Source: Candidatus Peregrinibacteria bacterium (lineage in GTDB: Bacteria > Patescibacteriota > Gracilibacteria > UM-FILTER-43-11). Taken from it: DNA of 64,000 nt. Under the pieces are notes generated by a model. It saw nothing but the letters and a program-made list of their open reading frames with translations, did no database searches and was not told the origin of the DNA. A program made the translations under genes and the position numbers. This document shows positions 25,360 to 34,327 of this stretch, piece by piece. The first letter of the stretch is position 1. The number at the start of each line of letters is the position of its first letter. The DNA lies in the NCBI GenBank assembly GCA_016699515.1, contig CP064978.1, positions 1,116,001 to 1,180,000 of the forward strand. Reading direction: 5' to 3'.

Positions 25360-25411
25360 TCAGTTAGTTAGATGCATAGCAGATGGATGATACCTAAGAA
25401 TCCGCGCAGGA

Positions 25412-26680
25412 TCAACCTAGAACACTAAGAAGATCTTTGTTTTTCTGTTTTTGACGGTGTTTTTTAAGCTCCACTTTTTTGATGATGTTTTTTTCTAGCT
25501 TCATCACTTTAATTTCCAATGGCCCCACTACAATCACTTCGTTTGCTTCGGGAAAGCGCTTGAGCTCTTCGAGCACCACCAAGCTAATTACAGCGTGCTC
25601 GGGCGCGTCTAAATTCAGTTTCATGGTTTGATTGATTTTTCCGATCGTTACTTCTCCGTCGGCCTCCCATACCTGGGCATCTAATTTGGTTATTTTCGGC
25701 TCTTTTACCTCTTTTTTAACTTGCATGCCCGTGGCTTCTTTGAGCAAATCGCCCAATGTAACCACCCCGATGGTTTGACCGTGTTCGTCGACCACAATCG
25801 CCATGCGCTGCTCCTCTTCTTTAAGCGATTTAAACAGAGCGGACAAGGAAGCTGAGCCGGGTACAACCACGGGGGCAAGCAGGTGCCGCGCTAAAAGGGG
25901 AACTTTGTTTTTTGAGCGAAAGGTGGCTTCCACTAACTCATGAAAGTCGATTACCCCTTTTATATTATTCAAATCTTCCTCGAAAACGGGGTAATGAGTG
26001 TGGGTATGTTCATTAAAAAAGCGTACCAGTTCGGAATGAGTTGCATTGATGTTGATCGCCTCGATGTTTTTAAAAAGCGTCATTATGTCCTTTGTTTCGG
26101 TTTTACTGAATTTAAGGATTTGCTGAATAAAAATCGCTTCTTGTTCACTGATCACCCCTTCTTCCGCTCCGATTTGTAAAATAGCCTGAATTTCATTTTG
26201 AGTGGCCGTAATGACATCACGTTTTTTGAGCTTAAGCAGCTTGCGGATCATAATGGCGGTCTTTTCAAAAATTATCACCACGGGAGTAACCCCCCACACA
26301 AACCACCGCAGGGGATAGGCAACCGTTTGGGCTATTTTTTCGGGAAATCGCAAAGCCATCGTTTTAGGAATAATACTGCCAAACGCGATTAATAACACTG
26401 TGAATACTGCCGTAAATGCTGTGATTTCGCCCTCCCCGAACCAATGGATCCCCAGCAAAGTGGCGTACACGGTGGCCACAATGTTCACCATTTGATTGGT
26501 GATCAAAATGATGATCAAAACTCGTTGCGGGGTTTTTTTAAGAATGGTTATCGCATTGGTCCCCCAGCGTTTTTCTTTTTGCATTGCCCGCAAGCGCGGC
26601 TCGGTGACGGTGGTTAAGGCAATTTCGGATGCCGAAAGCATGCCCGAAGCCGCCATGAGTGCAATAATAAAAATCAGCAT
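25412..26680 (-). CDS. CNNM/CorC-type membrane transporter (DUF21 and CBS domains)
   Basis: The 422-residue protein has an N-terminal DUF21 membrane domain (ASGMLSASEIALTTVTEPRLRAM, then helices to about 155), a pair of CBS domains (about 185-320; HYPVFEEDLNNIKGVIDFHEL and RMAIVVDEHGQTIGVVTLGDLLKE) and a C-terminal CorC_HlyC domain (EADGEVTIGKINQTMKLNL). Relatives are Mg2+/Co2+ efflux or homeostasis proteins, sometimes called hemolysins. It sits alone between uvrB and map, transcribed in the same direction. Confidence 0.93.
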   Translation of the reverse strand: MLIFIIALMAASGMLSASEIALTTVTEPRLRAMQKEKRWGTNAITILKKTPQRVLIIILITNQMVNIVATVYATLLGIHWFGEGEITAFTAVFTVLLIAFGSIIPKTMALRFPEKIAQTVAYPLRWFVWGVTPVVIIFEKTAIMIRKLLKLKKRDVITATQNEIQAILQIGAEEGVISEQEAIFIQQILKFSKTETKDIMTLFKNIEAININATHSELVRFFNEHTHTHYPVFEEDLNNIKGVIDFHELVEATFRSKNKVPLLARHLLAPVVVPGSASLSALFKSLKEEEQRMAIVVDEHGQTIGVVTLGDLLKEATGMQVKKEVKEPKITKLDAQVWEADGEVTIGKINQTMKLNLDAPEHAVISLVVLEELKRFPEANEVIVVGPLEIKVMKLEKNIIKKVELKKHRQKQKNKDLLSVLG

Positions 26681-26740
26681 AAAAAAGGTTTCCCTTCATT
26701 ATACCATTTTTTGGCTTTCTTTTCCAGAAAAAACCTTTGG

Positions 26741-27498
26741 CTACGTCAACAATTCGTATCCGGTTTCGGTGACCGCCACCGTGTGCTCAAAATGAGCAGA
26801 AAGGCTGTGATTACTGGTAATCACCGTCCATCCGTCGTTGGCGGTAAACACCTTGCCATTCCCCGTCATGGCCGAAATAGGTTCGATCGCCAGCACCATG
26901 CCGGCTTTTAGTTTGGGGCCAGACCCTTTGCTGCCTTTATTAAGAATTTCGGGGGCTCGTGAAGTTCTTTGCCCACCCCATGCCCTGTGCACTCCACAAT
27001 CGGGGCGTATCCTTGGTCTTCGAGCGTTTTTTGGATGACATAAGAGATGTCCCCTACGTGCGCGTCGGGTCGAACGACTTTAATGGCGTTATCGAGGGCT
27101 TTTTTGGTGGTTTTTACAAAATGGGCCACCTCGGGCGATACGGTTCCGACCATCGCAGTGATGCAGGCATCGGTATGCAAACCTTTGTAATAAACTCCAC
27201 AATCTAAGCCGATAATGTCGCCCTCTTCCAAAACAATCTCTTCATCGGGGATACCGTGCACAGCCTCTTCGTTTACCGACATACAAACCGAAGCGGGAAA
27301 CCCATACATTCCTTTAAATCCCGGCGTGCACCCTTCGTGTGAACGAATGAATTCTTCAGCTATTGTATCCAACTGCTTTAAATTCACACCCGGTTTGACG
27401 TGACGGTGGAGCAATTCGAGCGTTTGCTTTAAAATCGCCCCTGCATGACGCATAGCATCAATTTCGGCCGCTGTTTTAATAGGAATGACTTGTTTCAT
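26741..27498 (-). CDS. map: Methionine aminopeptidase (one-base frameshift)
   Basis: Removes the initiator Met. The metal ligands are visible: [22 protein letters not shown] (two Asp), [13 protein letters not shown] (His), [10 protein letters not shown] (Glu) and a final Glu in [16 protein letters not shown]. The frame breaks near 26955, where one C is missing from a C run; adding it joins [25 protein letters not shown]. The protein is then about 252 residues, a normal type I enzyme without the N-terminal zinc extension. It lies downstream of adk, the usual order secY-adk-map. Confidence 0.93.
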
Positions 27499-27499
27499 T

Positions 27500-28055
27500 T
27501 TACATTAAAGGCTCGATTCCGGCAGCCAAATCGGCGGCGACCTGCTCGATTCCCTGCTCTCCGTTCACTTCGACCAAATGGCCGGCGGTGCGAAACGATT
27601 CGATCACCGGAACGGTTTGTTGCTGGTAATGATCAAGCCGGCGGCGCATTACGTCTTCGGTGTCATCTTGTCGTCCGCGGCTCATCATGCGCTCGATCGC
27701 TACCTGTTCCGATACCGTAATAAGGACCGCGCTGGCCTGGCGGCCGTGATTTGCGAGTCGTTCCAGCAGCATTTCGGATTGCCCAAGCGTACGGGGAATC
27801 CCATCGAAAAGGATGGCATGACTATTGCTCAATCGATCCAAATAAATATCGACTACCTCCATAATCGTTTCATCATCTACCAGATTACCGGATTCTACCG
27901 TTTGCTTGATTTTCATCCCTAATTCCGATTCGGATGCAATCATATTGCGCAATTCGGCTCCCATTTCAAAAATGGTCAGGCCGAATCGTTCCGCCAAGAA
28001 CTTGGCCTGTGTCCTTGCTGCCCGAGCCTTGCATTCCGAAAAGTATTAAATCCAT
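27500..28055 (-). CDS. adk: Adenylate kinase (disturbed P-loop region)
   Basis: ATP + AMP to 2 ADP. From ATG 28055 the sequence reads MDLILFGMQGSG, then departs from the P-loop consensus GxxGxGKGTQ (it reads GSGSKDT) and the frame shifts near 28005-28020 before FLAERFGLTIFEMGAELR. The rest is typical: LVDDETIMEVVDIYL, HAILFDGIPRTLGQSEML (AMP site), the lid region starting RMMSRGRQDDTEDVMRRRLDHYQQQTVPVIE without zinc Cys. The length of about 185 residues is slightly short. It starts right after a palindromic spacer and directly precedes map. Confidence 0.88.
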
Positions 28056-28061
28056 TTGGTT

Positions 28062-28137
28062 TTAGGGTTAAGAAATAAGGATTAAGGAGTAGGCAACTTA
28101 ATTCTTACCTTCCGACTTAACCCTGCGCGCTCCTAAT
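28062..28137. repeat. Quasi-palindromic spacer secY-adk
   Basis: TTAGGGTTAAG on the left pairs with CTTAACCCT on the right, with AATAAGGATTAAGGAG opposite AATTCTTACCTTCC between. It overlaps the secY stop and lies between secY and adk. It is the same class as 29247-29333 and 62532-62616. Confidence 0.6.
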
Positions 28138-29236
28138 ATAGCTTGTCGTAATCGTGCATCACCAATTGAGCATCGATTTGGCGAATCAATTCAAGAATCA
28201 CACCCACCATCTTTTGAATGTTTTCGGCCACCTGTTCGGGATTAAAGGTAACGCTTACGTAAAAGTACGAGAAGGCGATGATCAATAAGAAATAGACGGC
28301 TAAGTATAAATAGCTAGGGCTGTTTGCGTTCAGATATTTGGTGATGAAGTCAGCAATGGTGCGTAGTGCTTGTGAGCTGGACAGCGTAAAGAACTGCGCA
28401 ACCACCGAAGGAAACGTGATCATGGAAATGGCAAAAATGATCGGGATCATTCCAGCTTGATTGACACGAATCGGCAATGAGGAATCCCCCCCACGCGTTG
28501 CGCGTGATGCGTAGGTAATTGGAATTTTTCGTTGACCTTCCGAGATCAAAACCACCGCAATCAACATGCCCAAAGTTACCAAAGAGAACAAGATGAAGTC
28601 GGTCATGCGGCTGCTATCGCCTGCTTGGAACGTGCCAAACATTTGGCCCAATACAGTTGGAATTCCGGAAATAATTCCCGAAAAGATGATGAGAGAAATT
28701 CCGTTTCCGATTCCTTTTTCGGTGATGAGTTCTCCGAGCCACATCAACAAAACGGTTCCGGCGACGACAATGAGCATGATGGGCAAAATAACCCCCCATT
28801 GACTAGCGTTGGGAATCAATGCGCCTCCTGAGCTTTGATTCAACAACACAATCATTCCATAAGACTGCATGATGGCAAGAGGGATGGTTAGCCAGCGTGT
28901 GTACTTGTTGATCACGCGTTGACCATCCATTCCATCTTTCGAAAGCTCTTCTAATTTGGGCACCACCACGGTCATTAGCTGCATGATAATGGAGGCATTG
29001 ATGTAGGGGGAAAGCCCCATCAACACAATCGAAAAGCTTTCCATGGAACCCCCGGTTAGAGCGGAAAATACGCCCAGCAGGGTGTTTTGATCGAAAATAT
29101 TGGTTAATACGGTGCGGTCCACGCCTGGCACAGAAATATGGGCGGCCACGCGGAAAACCAGCAAAATGAACAACGTAAACAAAATGCGTTTGCGTAAAGT
29201 TTTTGACTGCCAGATTTGATGTAGATATTTGAACAC
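28133..29236 (-). CDS. secY: Protein translocase subunit SecY lacking an internal segment
   Basis: Central channel of the Sec translocon. Starts at GTG 29236. It has the plug region after HISVPGVDRTVL, MGLSPYINASIIMQLMT, LIIFSGIISGIPT and RKIPITYASRATRGGDSSLPIRVNQAGMIPIIFA, all typical. After SVTFNPEQVAENIQK the protein jumps to VGVILELIRQIDAQLVMHDY, which is the family's extreme C-terminus. About 60-70 residues are missing in frame: cytosolic loop 5 (normally GGFIPGIRPG), TM9 and the start of TM10. The length is 367 instead of about 430. An assembly collapse or a real deletion are both possible. Confidence 0.92.
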   Translation of the reverse strand: MFKYLHQIWQSKTLRKRILFTLFILLVFRVAAHISVPGVDRTVLTNIFDQNTLLGVFSALTGGSMESFSIVLMGLSPYINASIIMQLMTVVVPKLEELSKDGMDGQRVINKYTRWLTIPLAIMQSYGMIVLLNQSSGGALIPNASQWGVILPIMLIVVAGTVLLMWLGELITEKGIGNGISLIIFSGIISGIPTVLGQMFGTFQAGDSSRMTDFILFSLVTLGMLIAVVLISEGQRKIPITYASRATRGGDSSLPIRVNQAGMIPIIFAISMITFPSVVAQFFTLSSSQALRTIADFITKYLNANSPSYLYLAVYFLLIIAFSYFYVSVTFNPEQVAENIQKMVGVILELIRQIDAQLVMHDYDKLY

Positions 29237-29246
29237 TTTTTGTCGG

Positions 29247-29333
29247 AGTTAAGAGTTAATAATTAAGAGTTAAGAGTTGATATATTCCTATTATTTTAAC
29301 TCAGCGTAGCGATTTAACTCTTAATTCTTAACT
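29247..29333. repeat. Quasi-palindromic spacer rplO-secY
   Basis: Left arm made of the word ttaagagttaa, right arm taactcttaattcttaact, with agcgtagcga between. The same core, with agcgaagcga, occurs at 62532-62616. It lies inside the ribosomal protein operon between rplO and secY. Confidence 0.7.
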
Positions 29334-29336
29334 GGT

Positions 29337-29774
29337 TTAGAGCACACTTCCGCCAGCTGCAACGATTTTTTCTCGCGCGGTTTTAGAGACTTTGTGAATC
29401 TTCACCGTCAATTTGCGCTCGATGATTCCATGACCCAAAATTTTAACGGGTTCGGCTTTTTTGCGAATGAGTTTTCTTTCCAGCAAAGTGATCATGTTTA
29501 CTTCCTCGCCGTCTTTAAACCGGTTAAGGTCAGCCACATTCAACACCTGGAATTCAGCGCGATTTGGATTTTTAAACCCACGCAACTTGGGCAAACGAGA
29601 GATGATTGGAGTTTGTCCTCCTTCAAAACCTGGGCGTACGTTTCCGCTTTTGCGTTGTCCTTGCCCTTTACACCCACGACCCGAAAAGGTGCCGTGCCCG
29701 GATCCGTTTCCACGTCCCAAGCGCTTTTTGGAATGAATGGAGCCTTGCTTTGGTTTAATTGAATTGAGTTGCAT
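29337..29774 (-). CDS. rplO: 50S ribosomal protein L15 (uL15)
   Basis: The 145-residue protein has the basic N-terminal SIHSKKRLGRGNGSGHGTFSGRGCKGQ that winds through 23S rRNA, GFEGGQTPIISRLPKLRGFKN and a C-terminal globular part ending VSKTAREKIVAAGGSVL. It directly follows rpsE with no rpmD (uL30) between them. Confidence 0.97.
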   Translation of the reverse strand: MQLNSIKPKQGSIHSKKRLGRGNGSGHGTFSGRGCKGQGQRKSGNVRPGFEGGQTPIISRLPKLRGFKNPNRAEFQVLNVADLNRFKDGEEVNMITLLERKLIRKKAEPVKILGHGIIERKLTVKIHKVSKTAREKIVAAGGSVL

Positions 29775-29821
29775 GATTATATTAGTTAGTAGAGAGCGTA
29801 GTTAGTAGAGTGCAGATTGAA

Positions 29822-30394
29822 TTATTTTTCTTTGGCTGGCTTTTCCGCTTTCTTTTCGACCTTTGGCGCTGGCTTTTCTTCTTTCACCACCGACTGCTTT
29901 TCTTCTTGATGAGGCATTAATGGTTTTAGCTTTTGCAGAGCGCGCAATGCCGCTTGGGCAGTTACCACTTTATTGTTGGTGCCATGATTCTTGCTCAACA
30001 CGTTTTTAACCCCGGCCAAATTGAGCATTTTACGCAATGAACCTCCTGCGATCACTCCGGTACCAGGTGCAGCGGGCATCAACATCATTCGAGCTGCCTT
30101 GTATTTCACATCCACGTAATGAGGAATGGATCCGTCTTTGGTGATGGGAACTTGAATGAGCGATTGTTTGGCGCGGCTAACGGCCTTTTTAATGCCATTC
30201 ACCACTTCCGTAGCTTTTCCGAGTCCGATTCCTACCCGACCTTTTTGATCCCCAATGGCAACCAGCACGCGGAAACGAAGGCGGCGACCTCCTTTAACCA
30301 CACGAGTTACACGATTGATCTTAAGGACCAATTCTTCGAATTCTTTTACTTCTTTTTGGAAGCTCTGAGATTTATTGTGTTGTTTCTTAGACAT
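29822..30394 (-). CDS. rpsE: 30S ribosomal protein S5 (uS5)
   Basis: The open frame reaches 30517 but overlaps rplR, and the family start is at ATG 30394 (MSKKQHNKSQSFQKE). VVKGGRRLRFRVLVAIGD and KYKAARMMLMPAAPGTGVIAGGSLRKMLNLAGVKNVLSKNHGTNN are the RNA-binding and decoding-fidelity motifs. The C-terminal 30 residues are a Lys/Glu/Pro-rich tail (KEEKPAPKVEKKAEKPAKEK) beyond the usual end, seen as an extension in some CPR proteins. Confidence 0.97.
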   Translation of the reverse strand: MSKKQHNKSQSFQKEVKEFEELVLKINRVTRVVKGGRRLRFRVLVAIGDQKGRVGIGLGKATEVVNGIKKAVSRAKQSLIQVPITKDGSIPHYVDVKYKAARMMLMPAAPGTGVIAGGSLRKMLNLAGVKNVLSKNHGTNNKVVTAQAALRALQKLKPLMPHQEEKQSVVKEEKPAPKVEKKAEKPAKEK

Positions 30395-30429
30395 TAGTGG
30401 GTAGTTATAAATGGTTAAGTTGACGAGGA

Positions 30430-30774
30430 TTAAAAGGTGAGACCTCCTTCTCGGGCGCCTTCGGCCAATGCTTTCACACGGCCGTGGTACAAGTACCCGC
30501 CGCGATCGAATACGCATGCGTCCACTTTTTTGCCCTTTGCCGCCTTAGCAATTTCCTTTCCAACCTCTTTTGCCTGGTCGATACCAGTGCCTTTTTTCAT
30601 CTTTAAAGAGGAAGCAGACGCCAATACCGTGCCGGCCTGGTCATCGATCAATTGCGCATAGATAGCGCTGTTGCTGCGGTAAACCGATAGGCGAGGAGCC
30701 GAAGGGGTGCCGCTAAGCTTGGCGCGGATGCGTGCGTGACGGCGCTTGCGAAGATTTTCTTTTTGAGACGACAT
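30430..30774 (-). CDS. rplR: 50S ribosomal protein L18 (uL18)
   Basis: The 114-residue protein binds 5S r[49 protein letters not shown] and the C-terminal [25 protein letters not shown] are diagnostic. It has normal length and lies in the standard place between rplF and rpsE. Confidence 0.97.
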   Translation of the reverse strand: MSSQKENLRKRRHARIRAKLSGTPSAPRLSVYRSNSAIYAQLIDDQAGTVLASASSLKMKKGTGIDQAKEVGKEIAKAAKGKKVDACVFDRGGYLYHGRVKALAEGAREGGLTF

Positions 30775-30804
30775 AACAATAAGTTAGTAAAATAGTGAAT
30801 TCGT

Positions 30805-31353
30805 TTATTTAGAAGCGGTTTTACCTGCTTTGCGGCGGACAAATTCGTCTTTGTAACGAATCCCTTTACCCTTGTAAGGTTCTGGTTCGCGGTAGGAACG
30901 AATTTCAGCGGCTACTTGCCCAACCTTTTGCTTATCAATTCCGCTCACAATGATCATATTCTTATTTTCTTTATCCATTTCTACCAATACTCCTTCCATC
31001 ACTGCGTATTCTACTGGATGAGAAAAACCAAGGTTGAGGGTGACTTTTTTTCCGGCGGCAGCAGCGCGGTATCCCACTCCAATCACTTCCAATTTCTTTT
31101 CAAATCCTTTGGACACCCCAATGATCATGTTATTGATGATGGAACGGGTAAGCCCATGGAATGCTTTTGCTTCTTTTGAGTCCCCTTTTCGTTTTACCAC
31201 TACTTCGCCTTCTTGTTGCAAGACGGTTACGTATTCTGGAGTGACAGCGAATTCCAGTTCGCCTTTGGTTCCTTTTACTTTAACCAGGGTGTCCTGAAGA
31301 GTGATTTCAACTCCGCTGGGAATGGTGATGGGTCGTTTTCCTATTAGTGACAT
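30805..31353 (-). CDS. rplF: 50S ribosomal protein L6 (uL6)
   Basis: The 182-residue, two-domain protein binds 23S rRNA near the GTPase centre. The start SLIGKRPITIPSGVEI, the middle KLEVIGVGYRAAAAGKKVTLNLGFSHPVEY and the end EPEPYKGKGIRYKDEFVRRKAGKTA match the family. It lies in the usual order after rpsH. Confidence 0.97.
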   Translation of the reverse strand: MSLIGKRPITIPSGVEITLQDTLVKVKGTKGELEFAVTPEYVTVLQQEGEVVVKRKGDSKEAKAFHGLTRSIINNMIIGVSKGFEKKLEVIGVGYRAAAAGKKVTLNLGFSHPVEYAVMEGVLVEMDKENKNMIIVSGIDKQKVGQVAAEIRSYREPEPYKGKGIRYKDEFVRRKAGKTASK

Positions 31354-31401
31354 AATTACTATGATTACTGATTACGTATTGTTAATTACTTATTGGATGG
31401 A

Positions 31402-31784
31402 TTACCAAATTTGACATAGATATTCGCCTCCCACTCCCGCTTTGCGTGCTTCATCTCCGGTCATTACTCCTTTAGGAGTAGATAAAATAGAGATTCCGTA
31501 ACCATTCAACACTGGTTTCACATCAGCTTTTTGATGTAAATGCGTTGACCTGGCTTGCTAACGCGCTTGAGTTGGATCGAAGGGTGTGAGGGGTCAAACT
31601 CAATTTCAATCTCTTGAAATTGGTTGTTTTTAACCACTGTATAATTACGAATGAATTGTTGCTTCTTCATTACCTCTAGCACTGCTACTTTCAGCTTGGA
31701 ATGAGGAGCGATGGTTTTCTTTTGACGTGCTGCCACTGCATTTCGGATTCTGGTGAGCAAATCAGCAATTGGATCGGTGTTCAT
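31402..31784 (-). CDS. rpsH: 30S ribosomal protein S8 (uS8, one-base frameshift)
   Basis: The first 88 codons ([21 protein letters not shown]...) end early at TGA because one A is missing from an A run near 31530. Adding it restores [45 protein letters not shown], the conserved C-terminal half, ending at TAA 31402. The total is about 127 residues, normal. S8 binds helix 21 of 16S rRNA. Confidence 0.95.
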
Positions 31785-31834
31785 AACGAGTTAGATTATA
31801 GATTTTAGGTGATAGATCTTAGATCGGTAGTGGT

Positions 31835-32104
31835 TTACCAGCTAGCCTTTTTCACTCCGGTAATTTCTCCTTCGGAAGCCAGCTCGCGGAAGGCGATACG
31901 GGAGATTCCAAAGAATCGCATATATCCACGGGGACGGCCGCTGATGGTGCAGCGGTTTTTTAGACGCGTTCGGCTGGAGTTCTTTGGCAAAAGGTGCAAT
32001 TTGGCATATTCGCCTTTTTCCTTGAGCTCTTGGCGCTTTTTTGCAAAGCGTTCAATCATTTTACGTCTTTTTGCTTCCCGGGCGATGAGTGATTTTCGAG
32101 CCAT
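31835..32104 (-). CDS. rpsN: 30S ribosomal protein S14 (uS14, zinc-free form)
   Basis: The 89-residue protein has [23 protein letters not shown] and [45 protein letters not shown]. The CxxC zinc knuckles of the short S14 form are absent, so this is the C-minus type of intermediate length. It lies between rplE and rpsH as usual. Confidence 0.97.
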   Translation of the reverse strand: MARKSLIAREAKRRKMIERFAKKRQELKEKGEYAKLHLLPKNSSRTRLKNRCTISGRPRGYMRFFGISRIAFRELASEGEITGVKKASW

Positions 32105-32161
32105 TCTTTAATGGATTACGAATTAAAAGATTCAACAGTCCGCGTGAGCGGAGCTCATACA

Positions 32162-32527
32162 TTATTTTGAGGATTCTTCTTTGGCTGCTTCAGCCTTAGG
32201 ATCTTTTTTGAATGGGAATCCCATGTTTTCAAGCAATACCATCCCTTCGTCGTTCGTTTTAGCGGTTGTTACAATGGTGACTTGCAAGCCATGCACATTA
32301 TTCACGTCGTCAGGATTGATTTCGGGGAACACTAGTGCCTCTCTGAATCCCAAGTTGTAATTTCCGTTTCCGTCGAATGATTTTCGGTTTAATCCGCGGA
32401 AATCACGCACACGGGGGATGACTACATTCACCAAGCGATCGATGAAGTCGAGCGCACGTTCACCACGAAGGGTAGTGCAGATACTGATCGGCATTCCTTT
32501 GCGGAGTTTAAAGTTAGACACCGCCAT
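32162..32527 (-). CDS. rplE: 50S ribosomal protein L5 (uL5), N-terminal third missing
   Basis: AVSNFKLRKGMPISICTTLRGERALDFIDRL and FRGLNRKSFDGNGNYNLGFREALVFPEI are diagnostic for L5, but they correspond to about residue 75 onward of a normal ~180-residue protein. The 5' part is absent: the coding sequence begins inside an 11-base A run (32527-32537 on this strand) that is also the end of rplX. Deletion between A runs, real or in assembly, would explain it. The C-terminus has a short KAEAAKEESSK extension. L5 binds 5S rRNA and is normally essential. Confidence 0.9.
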   Translation of the reverse strand: MAVSNFKLRKGMPISICTTLRGERALDFIDRLVNVVIPRVRDFRGLNRKSFDGNGNYNLGFREALVFPEINPDDVNNVHGLQVTIVTTAKTNDEGMVLLENMGFPFKKDPKAEAAKEESSK

Positions 32528-32864
32528 TTTTTTTTTTGGAGCTGGTCTTAGGGGTCAAATCATCTAAGCGTTCCCCGGAAACTTTGCACACTCGATATTT
32601 CTTTCCGTTTTCGATCACGTATCCAATGCGGGTGGCTTTTTTGGTCTTGGGACAGATCACCATTACCTTGGAAGCATCCATTGGTGCTTCGTATTGAATG
32701 CGTTGTCCGGCTTGTTGGGGAGTGCTTTTGATGTGGCGAGTGCGTATGTTTACCTTTTCGACCACAACACGATTGGTCTTTTTGTAGACGCGCATCACTT
32801 TTCCGGTTTTTCCCTTGTACTTTCCGGCAATTACAACGACGTTGTCATTAACTTTGATCTTCAT
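32514..32864 (-). CDS. rplX: 50S ribosomal protein L24 (uL24)
   Basis: MKIKVNDNVVVIAGKYKGKTGKVMRVYKKTNRVVVEKVNI is the KOW motif region; VMVICPKTKKATRIGYVIENGKKYRVCKVSGERL is the typical C-terminal half. The last residues (KKKNGGV) are read from the rplE sequence across the suspected deletion junction, so the true C-terminus is unknown by a few residues. L24 starts 50S assembly. Confidence 0.95.
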   Translation of the reverse strand: MKIKVNDNVVVIAGKYKGKTGKVMRVYKKTNRVVVEKVNIRTRHIKSTPQQAGQRIQYEAPMDASKVMVICPKTKKATRIGYVIENGKKYRVCKVSGERLDDLTPKTSSKKKNGGV

Positions 32865-32870
32865 TGCTTA

Positions 32871-32957
32871 GATTATAGGTGTTAGATGATAGGTGTTCGA
32901 CTTTGGACTTATAGATTATGAGTGCTACGAGCCTCTACAATCTAAAATCTAGAATCT
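32871..32957. repeat. Quasi-repetitive spacer rplN-rplX
   Basis: Contains variants of the word ttagattataggtg on the left and tctaaaatctagaatc on the right, partly complementary. It lies between rplN and rplX in the operon. Related words are also seen at 31790-31830 and 9058-9080. Confidence 0.5.
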
Positions 32958-32958
32958 T

Positions 32959-33327
32959 TTATAGTACTTCGGGAGCCAAAGAAATAATTTTTTGGTACCC
33001 TTTGGCGCGCAATTCACGAGCGATAGGACCGAATACGCGAGTCCCCTTGGGTTGGCCGTCCTTGTTTACGATCACACAGGCATTTTCATCGAATCGTACG
33101 TAGGACCCATCTTGACGACGCACATTGTTGGTGGTGCGCACGATAACGGCACGCTCAACCGAATGGGCTTTTACCACTCCTTTTGGAGCAGATTTCTTGA
33201 TCGCTACTACGATGATGTCACCCACGTGGGCATAGCGTCTTTTGGAACCGCCGAGGACTTTAATACACATCACCTGCTTGGCGCCGGTATTATCAGCCAC
33301 TTTGAGTAAGGATTGGGGTTGAATCAT
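32959..33327 (-). CDS. rplN: 50S ribosomal protein L14 (uL14)
   Basis: The 122-residue protein has the normal length. [50 protein letters not shown] and [30 protein letters not shown] are family signatures. It forms the intersubunit bridge with 16S helix 14. Confidence 0.98.
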   Translation of the reverse strand: MIQPQSLLKVADNTGAKQVMCIKVLGGSKRRYAHVGDIIVVAIKKSAPKGVVKAHSVERAVIVRTTNNVRRQDGSYVRFDENACVIVNKDGQPKGTRVFGPIARELRAKGYQKIISLAPEVL

Positions 33328-33378
33328 TGCAAGGGGGGGATTTAAAGTTTTAAATGAGAGTTTACTTAGGGGTGCTTA

Positions 33379-33603
33379 TTAACCAACAACTTTCCAACGT
33401 TTTAACTTGCTTGTTGGGCGTGTTTCGGCAATGGTCACTACGTCGCCCACATTGTATTTTGAACTGTCTTCACAGTGAGCATAGAATTTTTTGGACACTT
33501 TATAATTCTTGTTGTATTTGGGGTGCTTAATGTCACTGGTCACCGTAACCACGAGGGTTTTCTGCATTTTATTACTGGTGATGTGTCCGGTTTTTGTACG
33601 CAT
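33379..33603 (-). CDS. rpsQ: 30S ribosomal protein S17 (uS17)
   Basis: The 74-residue OB-fold protein has KMQKTLVVTVTSDIKHPKYNKNYKVSKKFYAHCED and KYNVGDVVTIAETRPTSKLKRWKVV. It is slightly shorter than E. coli S17 at the N-terminus. It sits between rpmC and rplN as usual. Confidence 0.97.
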   Translation of the reverse strand: MRTKTGHITSNKMQKTLVVTVTSDIKHPKYNKNYKVSKKFYAHCEDSSKYNVGDVVTIAETRPTSKLKRWKVVG

Positions 33604-33631
33604 AGCGTTAGTTTAAAAGGTAATGAAAAAA

Positions 33632-33847
33632 TTATTTAGTGGAGACTTGAGCGGCTGACTCGGCCTGAATTTCGTTCAACATGGTTGTAACACGAGCAAT
33701 CATCTTTTTAGTTTTTTGCGCTTTGCTCGTATTCTTTTCGTGCTTGGTTTGAATACCAATCCGAATTTTTTGGAGCTCCACTTTAGCAGTATTCAGCTCT
33801 TTGAGCAATTCTTTTTCGGTGAGTGCGCGTAATTCCTTAATGGTCAT
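33632..33847 (-). CDS. rpmC: 50S ribosomal protein L29 (uL29)
   Basis: The 71-residue protein is two helices: MTIKELRALTEKELLKELNTAKVELQKIRIGIQTKHEKNTSKAQKTKKMIARVTTMLNEIQ. The KxRKxIARxxTxLxE pattern is present in a modified form. It lies near the peptide exit tunnel in the ribosome. Confidence 0.95.
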   Translation of the reverse strand: MTIKELRALTEKELLKELNTAKVELQKIRIGIQTKHEKNTSKAQKTKKMIARVTTMLNEIQAESAAQVSTK

Positions 33848-33877
33848 GATTTTGGTAAGAATGAATTAAAAAGATGA

Positions 33878-34294
33878 TTAAGCGTGACGAACCACAAACT
33901 TGGTTTTTACCGGCAATTTGGCATTCGCCAAGCGGAATGCTTCACGTGCGACTTCTTCGGTCACACCTTCCATTTCGAATAGAATTCGCCCAGGCTTCAC
34001 ACGTGATACATAAAACTCAACACTTCCCTTTCCGGATCCCATCGGTACTTCGGACGCTTTGCGGGTGATCGAAATGTGAGGGAAAATACGAATCCAGATT
34101 TTTCCACCGCGCTTGATTGAGCGAGTCATTGCACGACGCGCCGCTTCGATTTGGCGAGAGGTTAGTTCGCCGGCGTCCTGGCATTTTAGGCCATATTGGC
34201 CAAAGCTTACATTGTTCCCCGTTTGTGAGCGGCCTTTCAAACCACCACGATCCCGGTGTAACTTTCGATATTTTTGCTTCTTAGGTTGTAACAT
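33878..34294 (-). CDS. rplP: 50S ribosomal protein L16 (uL16)
   Basis: The 138-residue protein has [74 protein letters not shown] and an end in [12 protein letters not shown]. It organises the A-site tRNA elbow region of 23S rRNA. Confidence 0.98.
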   Translation of the reverse strand: MLQPKKQKYRKLHRDRGGLKGRSQTGNNVSFGQYGLKCQDAGELTSRQIEAARRAMTRSIKRGGKIWIRIFPHISITRKASEVPMGSGKGSVEFYVSRVKPGRILFEMEGVTEEVAREAFRLANAKLPVKTKFVVRHA

Positions 34295-34327
34295 CTTAGT
34301 AAGAAATAAGGATTAAGGATTTTAGGA

